Positions 7,986-16,703 of a stretch of 64,000 nucleotides of DNA are shown one piece after another; within the stretch, counting starts at the first letter, position 1, and every line of letters begins with the position of its first letter. The position numbers and the translations under genes were made by a program. Source of the stretch: JANSWP01 sp041941305 (lineage in GTDB: Bacteria > Bacteroidota > Bacteroidia > Chitinophagales > Saprospiraceae). The notes beneath the pieces are model-generated. The model had not been told where the DNA came from. It worked only from the letters and a program-made list of their open reading frames with translations, and did no database searches. The DNA is taken from contig JBGTQJ010000010.1 in the NCBI GenBank assembly GCA_041941305.1, positions 1 to 64,000 on the forward strand, given 5' to 3'.

Positions 7986-8780
7986 TTACGTAACCTTCAT
8001 ATTTCGCAAGACTTTTTCCAATATTGAAGGAGCAAACCTCTTCAACATCAGGGCAGCTTTTTCTTTGATTCCTCCATAGACCGTTTCTCTTTTCTCTTTT
8101 TTTATATCTCTGATCAGCATTTTCGCCAAATCAGAAGGCAACAGTCCAGAAGCTTGACCCGCATCCATTTTATTTTGCTTGCTACCATCTGCGGTCAATG
8201 CATTAATAGAAATATTGGTTTTTACAAAACCTGGAGTAGTTAAAGTAACTTTGATGTTGTCGGCATAGCTTTCCAAACGAAGCGCGTCAAAGAAACCATG
8301 TAATCCATGCTTGGAAGCTGCATAACCAGAACGCAGGGGAGTTGCAAACTTTCCGGTAATACTCGTAATAACTACAAAATGTCCAGACTGATTGTGGATG
8401 AAATGTGGGAGAACTGCTTTGGTCAGGCAAATAGTCCCCAGTAGGTTTACATTTATTAATTGCTCATATACTGAGAAATCAGTCTCTCTTACCAGGGAAC
8501 GTTGGGAAATTCCAGCGTTGTTGACTAAAATATCGAGTCGTCCTACTTTTTCGAGTACTTGTGAAGCAGTTTTTGGTATGGCTACAAAATCAGAAATATC
8601 CAGTGGTTGGATTACAATGTCTGCTTCTGTAGAACATTTGGATTTTACTTTTTCCAAAGCTTCAACATTTCTTGCCGAAAGCACTAAATTTGCTCCCTGT
8701 TTAGAAAATTCATAAGCCAACGCTTCTCCAATTCCTGAAGAAGCCCCGGTAATCCAGACCGTTTTATTTTTAAAAAACAT
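7986..8780 (-). CDS. short-chain dehydrogenase/reductase (DHRS7-like)
   Basis: 264 residues, a classical SDR: cofactor motif TGASSGIG (11-18), NNAG (87-90), and catalytic Ser140, Tyr153 and Lys157 (YAASK). Arg37 after the second strand (LSARN) suggests NADP(H). The C-terminal extension ends with a basic amphipathic helix, which in DHRS7-like relatives can contact membranes. The substrate cannot be read from the sequence. It is divergent from the GNAT gene at 8860 with only about 80 nt between them, so the promoters must be close together. Confidence 0.88.
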   Translation of the reverse strand: MFFKNKTVWITGASSGIGEALAYEFSKQGANLVLSARNVEALEKVKSKCSTEADIVIQPLDISDFVAIPKTASQVLEKVGRLDILVNNAGISQRSLVRETDFSVYEQLINVNLLGTICLTKAVLPHFIHNQSGHFVVITSITGKFATPLRSGYAASKHGLHGFFDALRLESYADNIKVTLTTPGFVKTNISINALTADGSKQNKMDAGQASGLLPSDLAKMLIRDIKKEKRETVYGGIKEKAALMLKRFAPSILEKVLRNMKVT

Positions 8781-8859
8781 AAACCTTAATCTTTTTCAAT
8801 TTTGAGACAAAGGAAACATTTTTCAGCAAAATGATGGTCTTTTTGTTTCTTTGCCTCTT

Positions 8860-9708
8860 ATGAATATGAAAATCACCACACTTGAAAATGTACCAATGTC
8901 AGAAATTACAAAAGCTTTCAACGATGGCTTTTCTGATTATTTTGTAAAATTCAATGCTACTGAAGAATACCTTACCAACCGATGGCGGGGTGGGAGAGTG
9001 GATCTATCTATGTCAGCGGGAGGCTGGATAAATAATGAATTGGTGGGTATTTTAATTTCAGGGATTGATTTTTGGGAAGGAAAACTAACCGCATTTAACG
9101 CCGCTACCTGTGTGGCACCTCACGCACGGGGAAATCATTTTACCTCACAAGCATATGAATTTTTACTCCCAAAACTTAAGGAGATAGACGTCAAACAATT
9201 GACTTTAGAAGTCATACAAGGAAATGAAAAAGCGATTCCAGTATACGAAAGAATAGGTTTTAAAAAGGTTCGTGGATTGGGTTGTTTTAATGGTGAACCA
9301 AAAATTCGACAACCATATGAGGACCCTGAAATAACCATTGAAGTTGGACATGAAATAGATTTGGAAAAAGCCATTTTGTTCCACGATTTTGACCCCGCCT
9401 GGGAGAGTACCTTTTATGCACTTCTGATGAATTGGTCTTTTTATGAAGTTTATAAGATTTTGAAGGAAGAAGAAATGGTAGGATATGCAATTGTCAATTC
9501 TTCTAATGGTCAAATATATTCATTTGGGGTAGACCCGGACTATCGTCGAAAAGGATATGCCAAGTTGCTATTCTCAAAAATAAGTCAAAAGCATAAAAAA
9601 TTGAAAATCAATAATATAGATAATGATGATTTGGGCACTCACGAGTTTTTAAAACACATCTCCTTACCTCATGTTATCGATCAATATGAAATGAAAATGG
9701 TTTTATAA
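8860..9708 (+). CDS. two-domain GNAT acetyltransferase
   Basis: About 282 residues carrying two GNAT folds. The first (about 5-145) ends with the family pattern LTLEVIQGNEKAIPVYERIGFKK. The second (150-280) contains an acetyl-CoA loop, DPDYRRKGYAKLL. The N-terminal copy has AHARGNHFTSQAYEF where the acetyl-CoA loop belongs. I place the start at ATG 8860 (ATG 8866 is the alternative) rather than an upstream TTG at 8851. The acceptor substrate is unknown. Confidence 0.8.
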   Translation: MNMKITTLENVPMSEITKAFNDGFSDYFVKFNATEEYLTNRWRGGRVDLSMSAGGWINNELVGILISGIDFWEGKLTAFNAATCVAPHARGNHFTSQAYEFLLPKLKEIDVKQLTLEVIQGNEKAIPVYERIGFKKVRGLGCFNGEPKIRQPYEDPEITIEVGHEIDLEKAILFHDFDPAWESTFYALLMNWSFYEVYKILKEEEMVGYAIVNSSNGQIYSFGVDPDYRRKGYAKLLFSKISQKHKKLKINNIDNDDLGTHEFLKHISLPHVIDQYEMKMVL

Positions 9709-9736
9709 TGTTGCAATTCTATAATGCTGCAATACT
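9705..9736. repeat. 16-bp tandem repeat at the end of the GNAT gene
   Basis: ATAATGTTGCAATTCT (9705-9720) is followed directly by ATAATGCTGCAATACT, differing at two positions. The first copy contains the stop codon of the GNAT gene. It is probably a slippage product or a remnant of an intergenic repeat. Confidence 0.5.
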
Positions 9737-9769
9737 GCGATATTATTAGCTTGATTTTTGAATGTTTTA

Positions 9770-11107
9770 ATGTCCCAGAATCGCAGGCTTAACATTAAAA
9801 AATTGATAAAATATCTTCAAAATCGAGCCTTATTCCAACCCTTAATTCGCAATAAGCCTTCCTTGAATTTGGGAATTATCGTCGTTATTCCCTGCTATGA
9901 TGAAGATTATTTGTTGAGGAGCTTGATGTCCTTGAAAAAATGTGAATTGCCTAAAGGCGATGTGGAGGTGATTGTTGTCATCAATGATTCTGAAACTGAT
10001 GAGGATGATATAAAGAAGAAGAACGAAGAAACATATGATCAGGCGGTAAAATGGGCAAAAAAGAATTTTACGCCAAGGCTCAAGTTTCACATCTTAATAA
10101 AGGGAGACTTGCCTAAAAAACACGCCGGTGTTGGTTTGGCTAGAAAAATAGGAATGGACGAAGCTTGTTGGCGTTTTCACAAAATACGTCGTAGAAAAGG
10201 AATCATTGCCTGTTTTGATGCAGATAGCCGCTGTAAACCAAATTATTTCAAGGCATTGGAAAATCATTTTGACAGGAACAGAAAGTGTCAGGCAGCAAGT
10301 ATTTATTACGAACATCCAATCAGAGGGATAGAATTTGAGGATGAAATTTATGAATCTATTGTTTTATATGAATTGCACCTGAGATATTACATCAACGCTC
10401 AGAAATGGACAGGATTCCCGTTTGCGACTCAGACCATCGGCTCCAGTATGGCGGTAACTTCTGAAGCTTATCAAGCTCAGGGTGGTATGAACAAACGAAA
10501 GGCTGGCGAAGATTTTTACTTCATCCATAAGTTTACAGCTTTAGGTCAATTTGGAGAAATTACCACCACCAAAGTGATCCCTTCACCAAGGGTTTCACAC
10601 CGGGTTCCTTTCGGTACGGGAAAGGCAGTTGGAGATATGCTTAGTCAAAGCACGGATTTTAATACCTACAATCCATTGAGTTTCCAGGATTTGCATTGTT
10701 TTTTTGACAAAGTTGAGGAGCTTTTTGGACTAAAAGATCATAAAGTAGAGGACTATTTAAAAGATCTTCCAGATAGTATCCATCAATTTCTGAAATTGAA
10801 TGATTTTGCCTCCAAATTGATTGAAATTCAATCCAATACAACTAATTCTAAAAATTTTCAAACCCGCTTTTACAAATGGTTTAACGCCTTTATGGTTATG
10901 AAATATTTACACTTCGCACGCGATCATTATTATTCAAATGTAAAGGTGGCAGCGGCTGCTCAATGGTTGTTAAATGAGTTATCAATCAAATTTAATGCTG
11001 CCCCAGGTAGCGAAATCCTCTTAAACAAATTTAGGCAGCTCGATCAAAACCCAGAAAAGAGTTCAAAACTATTTAAAAATGGAAAACGAACTCCCTCCTG
11101 CAAATAA
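9770..11107 (+). CDS. family 2 glycosyltransferase
   Basis: 445 residues, GT-A fold. Seen: the N-terminal strand IIVVIPCYDEDYLLRSL (with ATG 9770 as start, residues about 37-53), a second strand with VIVVINDSE, and the metal-binding DxD equivalent CFDADSRC. Later come a GSSMAV acceptor-loop motif and AGEDFYF, the usual position of the catalytic base (ED). There are no membrane segments, so it is probably a cytoplasmic or peripheral enzyme adding sugar to a surface glycan. A TTG at 9758 is also in frame. The C-terminal 130 residues are helical and unassigned. Confidence 0.8.
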   Translation: MSQNRRLNIKKLIKYLQNRALFQPLIRNKPSLNLGIIVVIPCYDEDYLLRSLMSLKKCELPKGDVEVIVVINDSETDEDDIKKKNEETYDQAVKWAKKNFTPRLKFHILIKGDLPKKHAGVGLARKIGMDEACWRFHKIRRRKGIIACFDADSRCKPNYFKALENHFDRNRKCQAASIYYEHPIRGIEFEDEIYESIVLYELHLRYYINAQKWTGFPFATQTIGSSMAVTSEAYQAQGGMNKRKAGEDFYFIHKFTALGQFGEITTTKVIPSPRVSHRVPFGTGKAVGDMLSQSTDFNTYNPLSFQDLHCFFDKVEELFGLKDHKVEDYLKDLPDSIHQFLKLNDFASKLIEIQSNTTNSKNFQTRFYKWFNAFMVMKYLHFARDHYYSNVKVAAAAQWLLNELSIKFNAAPGSEILLNKFRQLDQNPEKSSKLFKNGKRTPSCK

Positions 11108-11431
11108 TTCATCCAGGACACATTTTAAAACAACTTCCCATGAGCTGATATTTTTTCCTTTCCCCCCTATTGATTAGAATAGAGGCGCTATCAATTTCTA
11201 CTTATTGGGTTAGCATTATGAATGACCAACAGCAACTTTTGTATAAATAACACCAACTAAATGAATAAGTCATTAATGCTTATAACCGTATTAATTTGAT
11301 CGTTTGACACAAATCCATAATTGGAAATTATTGGCAAACCTCCACTTCAGATTCTGAATTTCCAAAATCAATTAGAATTGAAGATTGTGAAAATAAAAAT
11401 CCTCAAGACATTCATCATTCATCATTCATCA
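11108..11431. other. intergenic region between convergent genes; heptamer repeat
   Basis: 324 bases without a gene. The only clear structure is three tandem CATCATT heptamers within 11411-11434, just past the stop codon of the TPR protein, and a short palindrome CAATTAGAATTG around 11368-11379. No convincing terminator or promoter was seen. Confidence 0.5.
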
Positions 11432-13333
11432 TTACTTTTTCTTGAGGCTTGGATTCAATAGGTAGGCTTTTTCCAAATAAGGTTTACCTGCTGCAGCATT
11501 CCCTGAGTCGGTGTATGCACTACCCAAATAATAATTTAACGTTGCATCTTCCGGTGCAAATTTCAAGCCCTCTTGAAAACACCTGATGGCTTCCTGAAAA
11601 TTTTGAGTCATAGCATTTAAACTTCCCAAGTTTCGCCACCCATCTACAAAACGAGGGTCAATTTCTACTGCTTTTTGGTAGGATTCCATTGCTTTTGGAA
11701 TGTTTTGTTGCTCAAAGTACAAGGTTCCCATATTGCTGTAAACTGTGGAATTATTGGGTTTGTATTTTACAGAAAGTTCATAGTTTTTCATGGCTTCGGT
11801 TGGGTTTGTCTCGTAATAATAAGTCAATCCCAGCCTTCCATAGGCATCGTGGTACTGAGGAAATATTTCCAAGGCCTTGTTGAGATGCTGTTTTGCTTTA
11901 GTGTAATAATTGGTTTTTTCAGTGCCTTCCGCATCATCTCCTTTTTTAGCTAATTCCAAACCATAATGGTAATTCAATTTGGCAGAATTAGGAGCAGTTT
12001 TAATGTCGGTTTCATAAAGTGTAAAACTATCTACCCAGGCTGTATTTCTGGACATGGTTTTTAGGCAAAAGAGCAAAACAATAATGCTTGCTAAAGCAGT
12101 AAATTTGGGATATTTAGAAAAAAGAGGGAATAGTTGTTTCCCAGAATCTGATTCTGAAGTCTTTAATATTTTTGCAATAAGCAGTACGAGGGCAATAGCA
12201 AAACCTCCAGAAGCAGCGTACAAAAATCGATCGCCATAAGAAGATCCAATGGTGATGAAAATATTGCTAAAAATGGAAAAGGTGATGAAATAAAATAATA
12301 TAGCAAATGATAATAAGTCTTTTTTGACAAATCTCTTAAAGGCAAAAATCAAAAGCCCTGCATGAATAACCAGGGACAACAAAACCTTCCAATCTGTAAA
12401 ACTGGTTACAGGTATTTGATTGTAGCCAAAATCAGAACCTAATGGATGGGGTAAAAACAATGTTTTCAAATATTTGCCCAAGAATAAAATCGCGGTGGCA
12501 AATTTTTCTAATCCCGAATCAGCAGCCACTAGAACGTTATCCAACAGAGGTGCTGATTTTGCAGTCACCATATCCCCAATGACATTTTGCCTAACCAAAA
12601 GGTAAATGACTACGGGAATGATCAGAACAGCAGATGAGCGAAGAACTTTGTTTAGTTTTTGCTTTGAAAAGAAATATCCTACTAAAGGAAAAATTGCTAA
12701 AAATGTAATGGCATTCTCCTTTGAAAACATGGCAACAAAATAACTCAACACAGAAAAAGCCAAGCACTGAATTTTTTCCGTTTCCCAATATTTCATCAGC
12801 CAATAGAGCGCAGCCAAACTTCCAAGGAAGGCCATAATTTCATCTCGGCTTTTAATGTTTGCAACAACTTCTACATGCACTGGGTGGGCAATAAAAATCA
12901 TAGCAGCAAAAAATGGTAACAGCAAATTATATCCCTTGAATATTTTGGCTAAAAAAAGAAAAAACAAGACTCCTGTAATGGCATAAAAAAGCACATTTCC
13001 AAGGTGTCCTATAAATGGACTGTCTGGGAAAAATTCCCATTCTACAGCAAACATGGCGAGTGTGAAAGGACGGTACAATTCTCCTGGGCTATTCCAATAA
13101 CCATAGCGGTAGTGTGTTTCAAATATGGTAGAGATACCTTCTATTCCACTTTGGGTTACATAATTGTCTTTGATGGCAGAGAAGTCGTCAAGGGTATATC
13201 CATGACTTAGGGTATTTAAATAAATGGCAAAACCCAACATTCCAACAATTAGTGCAGGGAGCCAAAGATTATTTTGTTTTTTAAGCGCTTTGGTAGGTTT
13301 TTTGGATTTCCGTTTTGTTTGCTTTTTTGCCAT
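11432..13333 (-). CDS. TMTC/DUF1736-like multispanning protein with TPR tail
   Basis: About 633 residues from ATG 13333; an earlier ATG at 13378 would overlap the upstream gene. After a very basic N-terminus (MAKKQTKRKSKK) come about ten hydrophobic segments with motifs such as GYTLDDFSAI, YRPFTLAMFAVEW and IFIAHPVHVEVVANIKSRDE. The first is the acidic first loop of GT-C glycosyltransferases. The last 200 residues are four or five TPR units (YGRLGLTYYYETNPTEAMKN and similar). This is the layout of TMTC-type O-mannosyltransferases; Bacteroidota O-glycosylate many exported proteins, so a role in protein or glycan modification is plausible but inferred. Confidence 0.72.
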   Translation of the reverse strand: MAKKQTKRKSKKPTKALKKQNNLWLPALIVGMLGFAIYLNTLSHGYTLDDFSAIKDNYVTQSGIEGISTIFETHYRYGYWNSPGELYRPFTLAMFAVEWEFFPDSPFIGHLGNVLFYAITGVLFFLFLAKIFKGYNLLLPFFAAMIFIAHPVHVEVVANIKSRDEIMAFLGSLAALYWLMKYWETEKIQCLAFSVLSYFVAMFSKENAITFLAIFPLVGYFFSKQKLNKVLRSSAVLIIPVVIYLLVRQNVIGDMVTAKSAPLLDNVLVAADSGLEKFATAILFLGKYLKTLFLPHPLGSDFGYNQIPVTSFTDWKVLLSLVIHAGLLIFAFKRFVKKDLLSFAILFYFITFSIFSNIFITIGSSYGDRFLYAASGGFAIALVLLIAKILKTSESDSGKQLFPLFSKYPKFTALASIIVLLFCLKTMSRNTAWVDSFTLYETDIKTAPNSAKLNYHYGLELAKKGDDAEGTEKTNYYTKAKQHLNKALEIFPQYHDAYGRLGLTYYYETNPTEAMKNYELSVKYKPNNSTVYSNMGTLYFEQQNIPKAMESYQKAVEIDPRFVDGWRNLGSLNAMTQNFQEAIRCFQEGLKFAPEDATLNYYLGSAYTDSGNAAAGKPYLEKAYLLNPSLKKK

Positions 13334-13367
13334 TTTCTCAATTTTTGGAATGTAAAAATGAAAAAAT

Positions 13368-14372
13368 TTATTTTTCAATCAAAAGCAAATTACATCCTCT
13401 GATATCACTTGAATCCAATCTTCCCAAGATTTCAAAAGAATCGTCATCATACACTTTGCCCAAATCATCAGTGGCTATGAAACTACAAGAATCTAAATTT
13501 GCTAAATCAATTATATTAATCACCCCTGTTTTTCCAAATTTTTGAATGGAAAGAGGATCCGTTATTTCTCTTGTAATACTTTTCATAGTAGGACTGGGAC
13601 GAAACAATCCTTCTCCCTTGGAATAAGCCTGTGATAACAACTCCGTCATTCCATACTCTGAGTGTATTTGTTCAACCCCAAATCTAATTCTCAAGGTATT
13701 GTGAAGTTCCTTTCTGGTGATTTCTTTTCTTCTTCCTTTCATTCCACCTGTTTCCATAATTGTTAGGTTCCTTAAATCCAATTCATAACATTCTGCCAGA
13801 TCAAGCAAAGCAAAACTAACCCCAATAAGCAAAGTGGGTATTTGGTTTAGTTGACATTTTTCCAATATTTCCACCAGCTCTTCAATATTGTCAAGGAAGA
13901 AACCGCTTTCATTATATTTGGAAAGCTCCATAAAATGTTGACACATGGAAATTAGTGAGGAACCACTCCGTTCCAAATAAGAAGGCAACAAAGCCAAAAC
14001 ACAATACTCTTTTGGGTGTTTATAAAAATAATTAAAACCCTGAATGGTATTTTCAAGATAAAAATCCTTTTCAAAAATGTAGTGTCGGCTGGTCTCCTTT
14101 CCCGTTGTTCCACTACTCGTGAAAATGGTTTCTTCTTGCCAGTCACCAGTTTTTACAGGGTATTTTTTAAAAAGAGAAATAGGTAAGAAGGGAATATCTC
14201 TTATAGATTTGACTTCCTCTGGAACAATGTCTAATAACTCAATAAAAGATGCATATATCGAATTATATTTGGCTTGATATTGAAATATTTCCATTGCCAA
14301 ATCATCAAAATTCTTTTTAGACACCTTTTTGATTTGGTATTTCAATTGTTCTCTTTGTAAGTCTGTAGACAT
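13368..14372 (-). CDS. LuxE/PaaK-like acyl-activating protein
   Basis: 334 residues, member of the LuxE acyl-protein synthetase branch of the adenylate-forming (ANL) superfamily. The ATP-binding loop is SSGTTGK (86-92), and a conserved HSEYGMTELLSQAY motif appears in the C-terminal half, matching the adenylation A5 motif YGMTE. No luxC or luxD neighbour is present, so luminescence is not indicated. Relatives in Bacteroidota often sit beside surface polysaccharide genes. It is transcribed with the TMTC-like gene 34 nt downstream. The substrate acid is unknown. Confidence 0.75.
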   Translation of the reverse strand: MSTDLQREQLKYQIKKVSKKNFDDLAMEIFQYQAKYNSIYASFIELLDIVPEEVKSIRDIPFLPISLFKKYPVKTGDWQEETIFTSSGTTGKETSRHYIFEKDFYLENTIQGFNYFYKHPKEYCVLALLPSYLERSGSSLISMCQHFMELSKYNESGFFLDNIEELVEILEKCQLNQIPTLLIGVSFALLDLAECYELDLRNLTIMETGGMKGRRKEITRKELHNTLRIRFGVEQIHSEYGMTELLSQAYSKGEGLFRPSPTMKSITREITDPLSIQKFGKTGVINIIDLANLDSCSFIATDDLGKVYDDDSFEILGRLDSSDIRGCNLLLIEK

Positions 14373-14425
14373 GCCTTATTCTTGTGCTGTAAAATGAAAT
14401 GTTTTAAATTACCGTTAATATTGAG

Positions 14426-14468
14426 TAAGCACCAAGTCATATTTATGTACAACTAATTTTGGTGCTTA
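14426..14468. promoter_or_regulatory. 10-bp inverted repeat with embedded -7 box
   Basis: TAAGCACCAA (14426-14435) and TTGGTGCTTA (14459-14468) are perfectly complementary, 23 nt apart, in the divergent region between the LuxE-like gene and the lipoprotein gene. A plus-strand -7 element, TAATTTTG, at 14454-14461 overlaps the right arm. It could be an operator; no -33 partner was seen. Confidence 0.4.
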
Positions 14469-14504
14469 GGATTAAAAGATGACAAATTAATACGTTCTTT
14501 GATG

Positions 14505-14586
14505 GACCGCTTCCCTGTCGGAAGTCAGCTATCAGACGATGAAACCATCTTATGTCTGAAATCTGACCTCCGACAGCGAAGTGGTC
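14505..14586. repeat. 82-nt palindrome in a divergent promoter region
   Basis: 14505-14528 and 14563-14586 are complementary at 21 of 24 positions, and the interior continues with ATCAGAC/GTCTGA and GATG/CATC pairings, so nearly the whole stretch could fold. It lies between two divergent genes, so it is not a terminator for either. It may be in the leader of the lipoprotein gene at 14634 or be a REP/MITE-like element. No flanking direct repeat was seen. Confidence 0.5.
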
Positions 14587-14633
14587 TGATCTAAAGTCCT
14601 ATTCCCCACAAAAAAATAAACAAAAAATCTAAG

Positions 14634-15134
14634 ATGATACTATTAAAATATACACCAATACTATTCATTCTCGGTTCTGTCATTGCCTGTTCTACTCCCC
14701 CGGAATACCCTGTCGAACCCTATCTTGAATTTATTGCTTTATCAAAAGATACTTTGCAAGAAGGATATGGCAATCCAGGAGATGATATGACTCAGGTACG
14801 GTTATATTTTACTGATGGTGATGGTGACCTTAGCCTTTCGGGGCAAGATACCAACAATATTATTTTACGGGACACTCGAACTGATACGATTGCGGAAAAA
14901 TTTAGCATTCCAGATATTCCAATTGTCAGTACCGCAAATGGCATCAGTGGTGAAATTATTTTTAACCTGCCGACGACCTGCTGTATTTTTCCGGATCCAG
15001 GTTTAATTCCTTGTGTCGATGAAGACTTTAATTATCCATATGACACTTTGGTTTATGAAGTTCACGTATTTGACAAGGCAGGAAATGAAAGCAATCGAGT
15101 ATTATTGGACCCGATTTTTATTAGGTGTAATTAA
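14634..15134 (+). CDS. lipoprotein of unknown function
   Basis: 166 residues. The N-terminus is a lipoprotein signal with lipobox SVIAC, lipidated Cys19. The mature part is short and beta-like, with an acidic FTDGDGDLSLSGQDTN (a possible calcium-binding loop) and four cysteines in the C-terminal half (TTCCIF, GLIPCVD, IFIRCN). I do not recognise a named family; it resembles small outer-membrane lipoproteins common in Saprospiria. A long palindrome lies upstream, and the convergent pxp operon ends just downstream. Confidence 0.65.
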   Translation: MILLKYTPILFILGSVIACSTPPEYPVEPYLEFIALSKDTLQEGYGNPGDDMTQVRLYFTDGDGDLSLSGQDTNNIILRDTRTDTIAEKFSIPDIPIVSTANGISGEIIFNLPTTCCIFPDPGLIPCVDEDFNYPYDTLVYEVHVFDKAGNESNRVLLDPIFIRCN

Positions 15135-15187
15135 CGTAGCTTGAGAATAATCAATCTCGCCCCTTTTTGACCTAGCTTTGGAGTGGC

Positions 15188-16018
15188 TCATCTCAATTCA
15201 AACCTAAACCCGCCTCCAAGGGGAATTTGATTTAATTCAGATAAAAACCTGGATGGAACATAAGCAATCCTTGGATAACCTCCTGTAACTTGACCATCCT
15301 GCAGGACAACAATTGGCAAGCCACTTGGAGGTAATTGGATAAAACCTGGCAAAACTGGCAAACTATTTTCAAGCTGATGAATTGAACATGATAGCTTTGG
15401 TCCTTTCAATCGAATACCCATTCTATTGCTATCCATTCCAATTTTGTAAAGATTTTTATCCAGTATATTTTTGGAAGCTTCACTCAAAAATTCATATTCA
15501 GGACCTGGTTTTATTGGGATAATCTTTTCATTCTCCAATGCTGTTGAATAAGTTGTCCATTCAATTAGGTCTCCTTTTTTTAATAATCGTCCCTTGTACC
15601 CCCCGATTCCAGCATTCATATAAGTCGAATAAGAGCGATACACTTTGTCGATTTTCAAATGCCCTTTAATGGCAATGTATCCACGCAAGCCATCTTTCGA
15701 ATGATGCCCCTTTAAAACATCCCCCTTTTTAATTGGAATTATTGAGTTTCTAAGTATAGGTTCCCCATTTATTTCCCAATTAAAATTCGCACCACTTATT
15801 GCGATTTGAGTTGAATCATTAAATTGAATTTGAGGAGCGCTAGAGGTACATTCAATAAGAGCACATTCTTCTTTTTTATTTAAAAGTAAGTTGGCGATCT
15901 TAGCTGCATTTTTATCCATAACTCCAGAATGTGGAATTGCATAATAGGCCATACCAATCCGACCAAGATCTTGAACACTGGTCATTAACCCAGGTTTTAT
16001 GATTTCTAAACTAGGCAT
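15188..16018 (-). CDS. pxpC: 5-oxoprolinase subunit C
   Basis: 276 residues, KipA/biotin-dependent carboxyltransferase-like fold. Seen: IIKPGLMTSVQDLGRIG near the start, GVMDKNAAKIANLLLNN-like helix (32-48), ISGANFNWEING, and the C-terminal QDGQVTGGYPRIAYV, all typical of PxpC. With PxpA and PxpB it forms the ATP-dependent bacterial 5-oxoprolinase that converts 5-oxoproline to glutamate. It is slightly shorter than many relatives (about 300). It overlaps the end of pxpB by 8 nt, so the two are probably translationally coupled. Confidence 0.92.
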   Translation of the reverse strand: MPSLEIIKPGLMTSVQDLGRIGMAYYAIPHSGVMDKNAAKIANLLLNKKEECALIECTSSAPQIQFNDSTQIAISGANFNWEINGEPILRNSIIPIKKGDVLKGHHSKDGLRGYIAIKGHLKIDKVYRSYSTYMNAGIGGYKGRLLKKGDLIEWTTYSTALENEKIIPIKPGPEYEFLSEASKNILDKNLYKIGMDSNRMGIRLKGPKLSCSIHQLENSLPVLPGFIQLPPSGLPIVVLQDGQVTGGYPRIAYVPSRFLSELNQIPLGGGFRFELR

Positions 16019-16703
16019 TGTAAGTAATTAAGGAAACTTGTTGATGTATAAGCTGTTCAAATTCTTGTTTGTCAATAGAAACAAGTTGTAATTTATCTCC
16101 TAAATTGATTTGCAGAGGAGGTAATTCAGGAATATGCAACAACTTGATTGGAGTTTCTCCAATAACATTCCAACCACCAGGACTGTCTAATGAATACAAA
16201 CCCAGGTATTTACCACCTATTGCAATCGAGTTTGCCTGCACATATTTGGAGGGCACTTTTTTTCGAGGAACAAAAAGCGATTCATCTAAGCCATCCAAAT
16301 AAAGAAAGCCTGGTAAGAAACCGAACATTGCAACGGAGAATCTGGAGTTTGTCAGTTTTGATATGATTTCTGATTTTTCTAGTCCAGTAGTGTTTTTTAC
16401 TATACTCCAATCGCCATGGTCATTAAAATAGACTGGCAAATTGAAAGTTCTTATTTCCATTGATTCCCTTAGAAATAAGTTATCAAAAGTCTCTAATTTT
16501 TTTTCTTGAAATGAAGCTTTGAGTTTAAGGCAAATTTCAACCTCAGTTACAATTACCTCTTCTACAAAATCATAATTGTTTTCGAAAATAGCCTTTCCTA
16601 AAGCTCCCAGCTTTTCCCTTTCAGTTGTTCTCAAAAGCAGAAAATCATTATTGAAATTTTTGATTTCAAGTGTGATGTCACCCAATCGCAGCAATTTGGA
16701 CAT
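16011..16703 (-). CDS. pxpB: 5-oxoprolinase subunit B
   Basis: 230 residues, KipI/AHS1 domain. The family motifs VAMFGFLPGFLYLDGLD (near 128-144) and the glycine-rich SIAIGGKYLGLYSLDSPGGWNVIGETP are clear. It partners PxpC, usually as a heterodimer, in 5-oxoproline hydrolysis. The gene overlaps pxpA by 26 nt and pxpC by 8 nt. In Bacillus the homologous Kip proteins regulate the sporulation kinase KinA, but with all three subunits adjacent the metabolic role is much likelier here. Confidence 0.92.
   Translation of the reverse strand: MSKLLRLGDITLEIKNFNNDFLLLRTTEREKLGALGKAIFENNYDFVEEVIVTEVEICLKLKASFQEKKLETFDNLFLRESMEIRTFNLPVYFNDHGDWSIVKNTTGLEKSEIISKLTNSRFSVAMFGFLPGFLYLDGLDESLFVPRKKVPSKYVQANSIAIGGKYLGLYSLDSPGGWNVIGETPIKLLHIPELPPLQINLGDKLQLVSIDKQEFEQLIHQQVSLITYNA

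Noticed and set aside
13334..13378. Longer N-terminus for the TMTC-like protein (ATG 13378)
   Set aside because: It overlaps the LuxE-like gene and adds a non-conserved stretch. ATG 13333 starts the basic segment before the first membrane helix.
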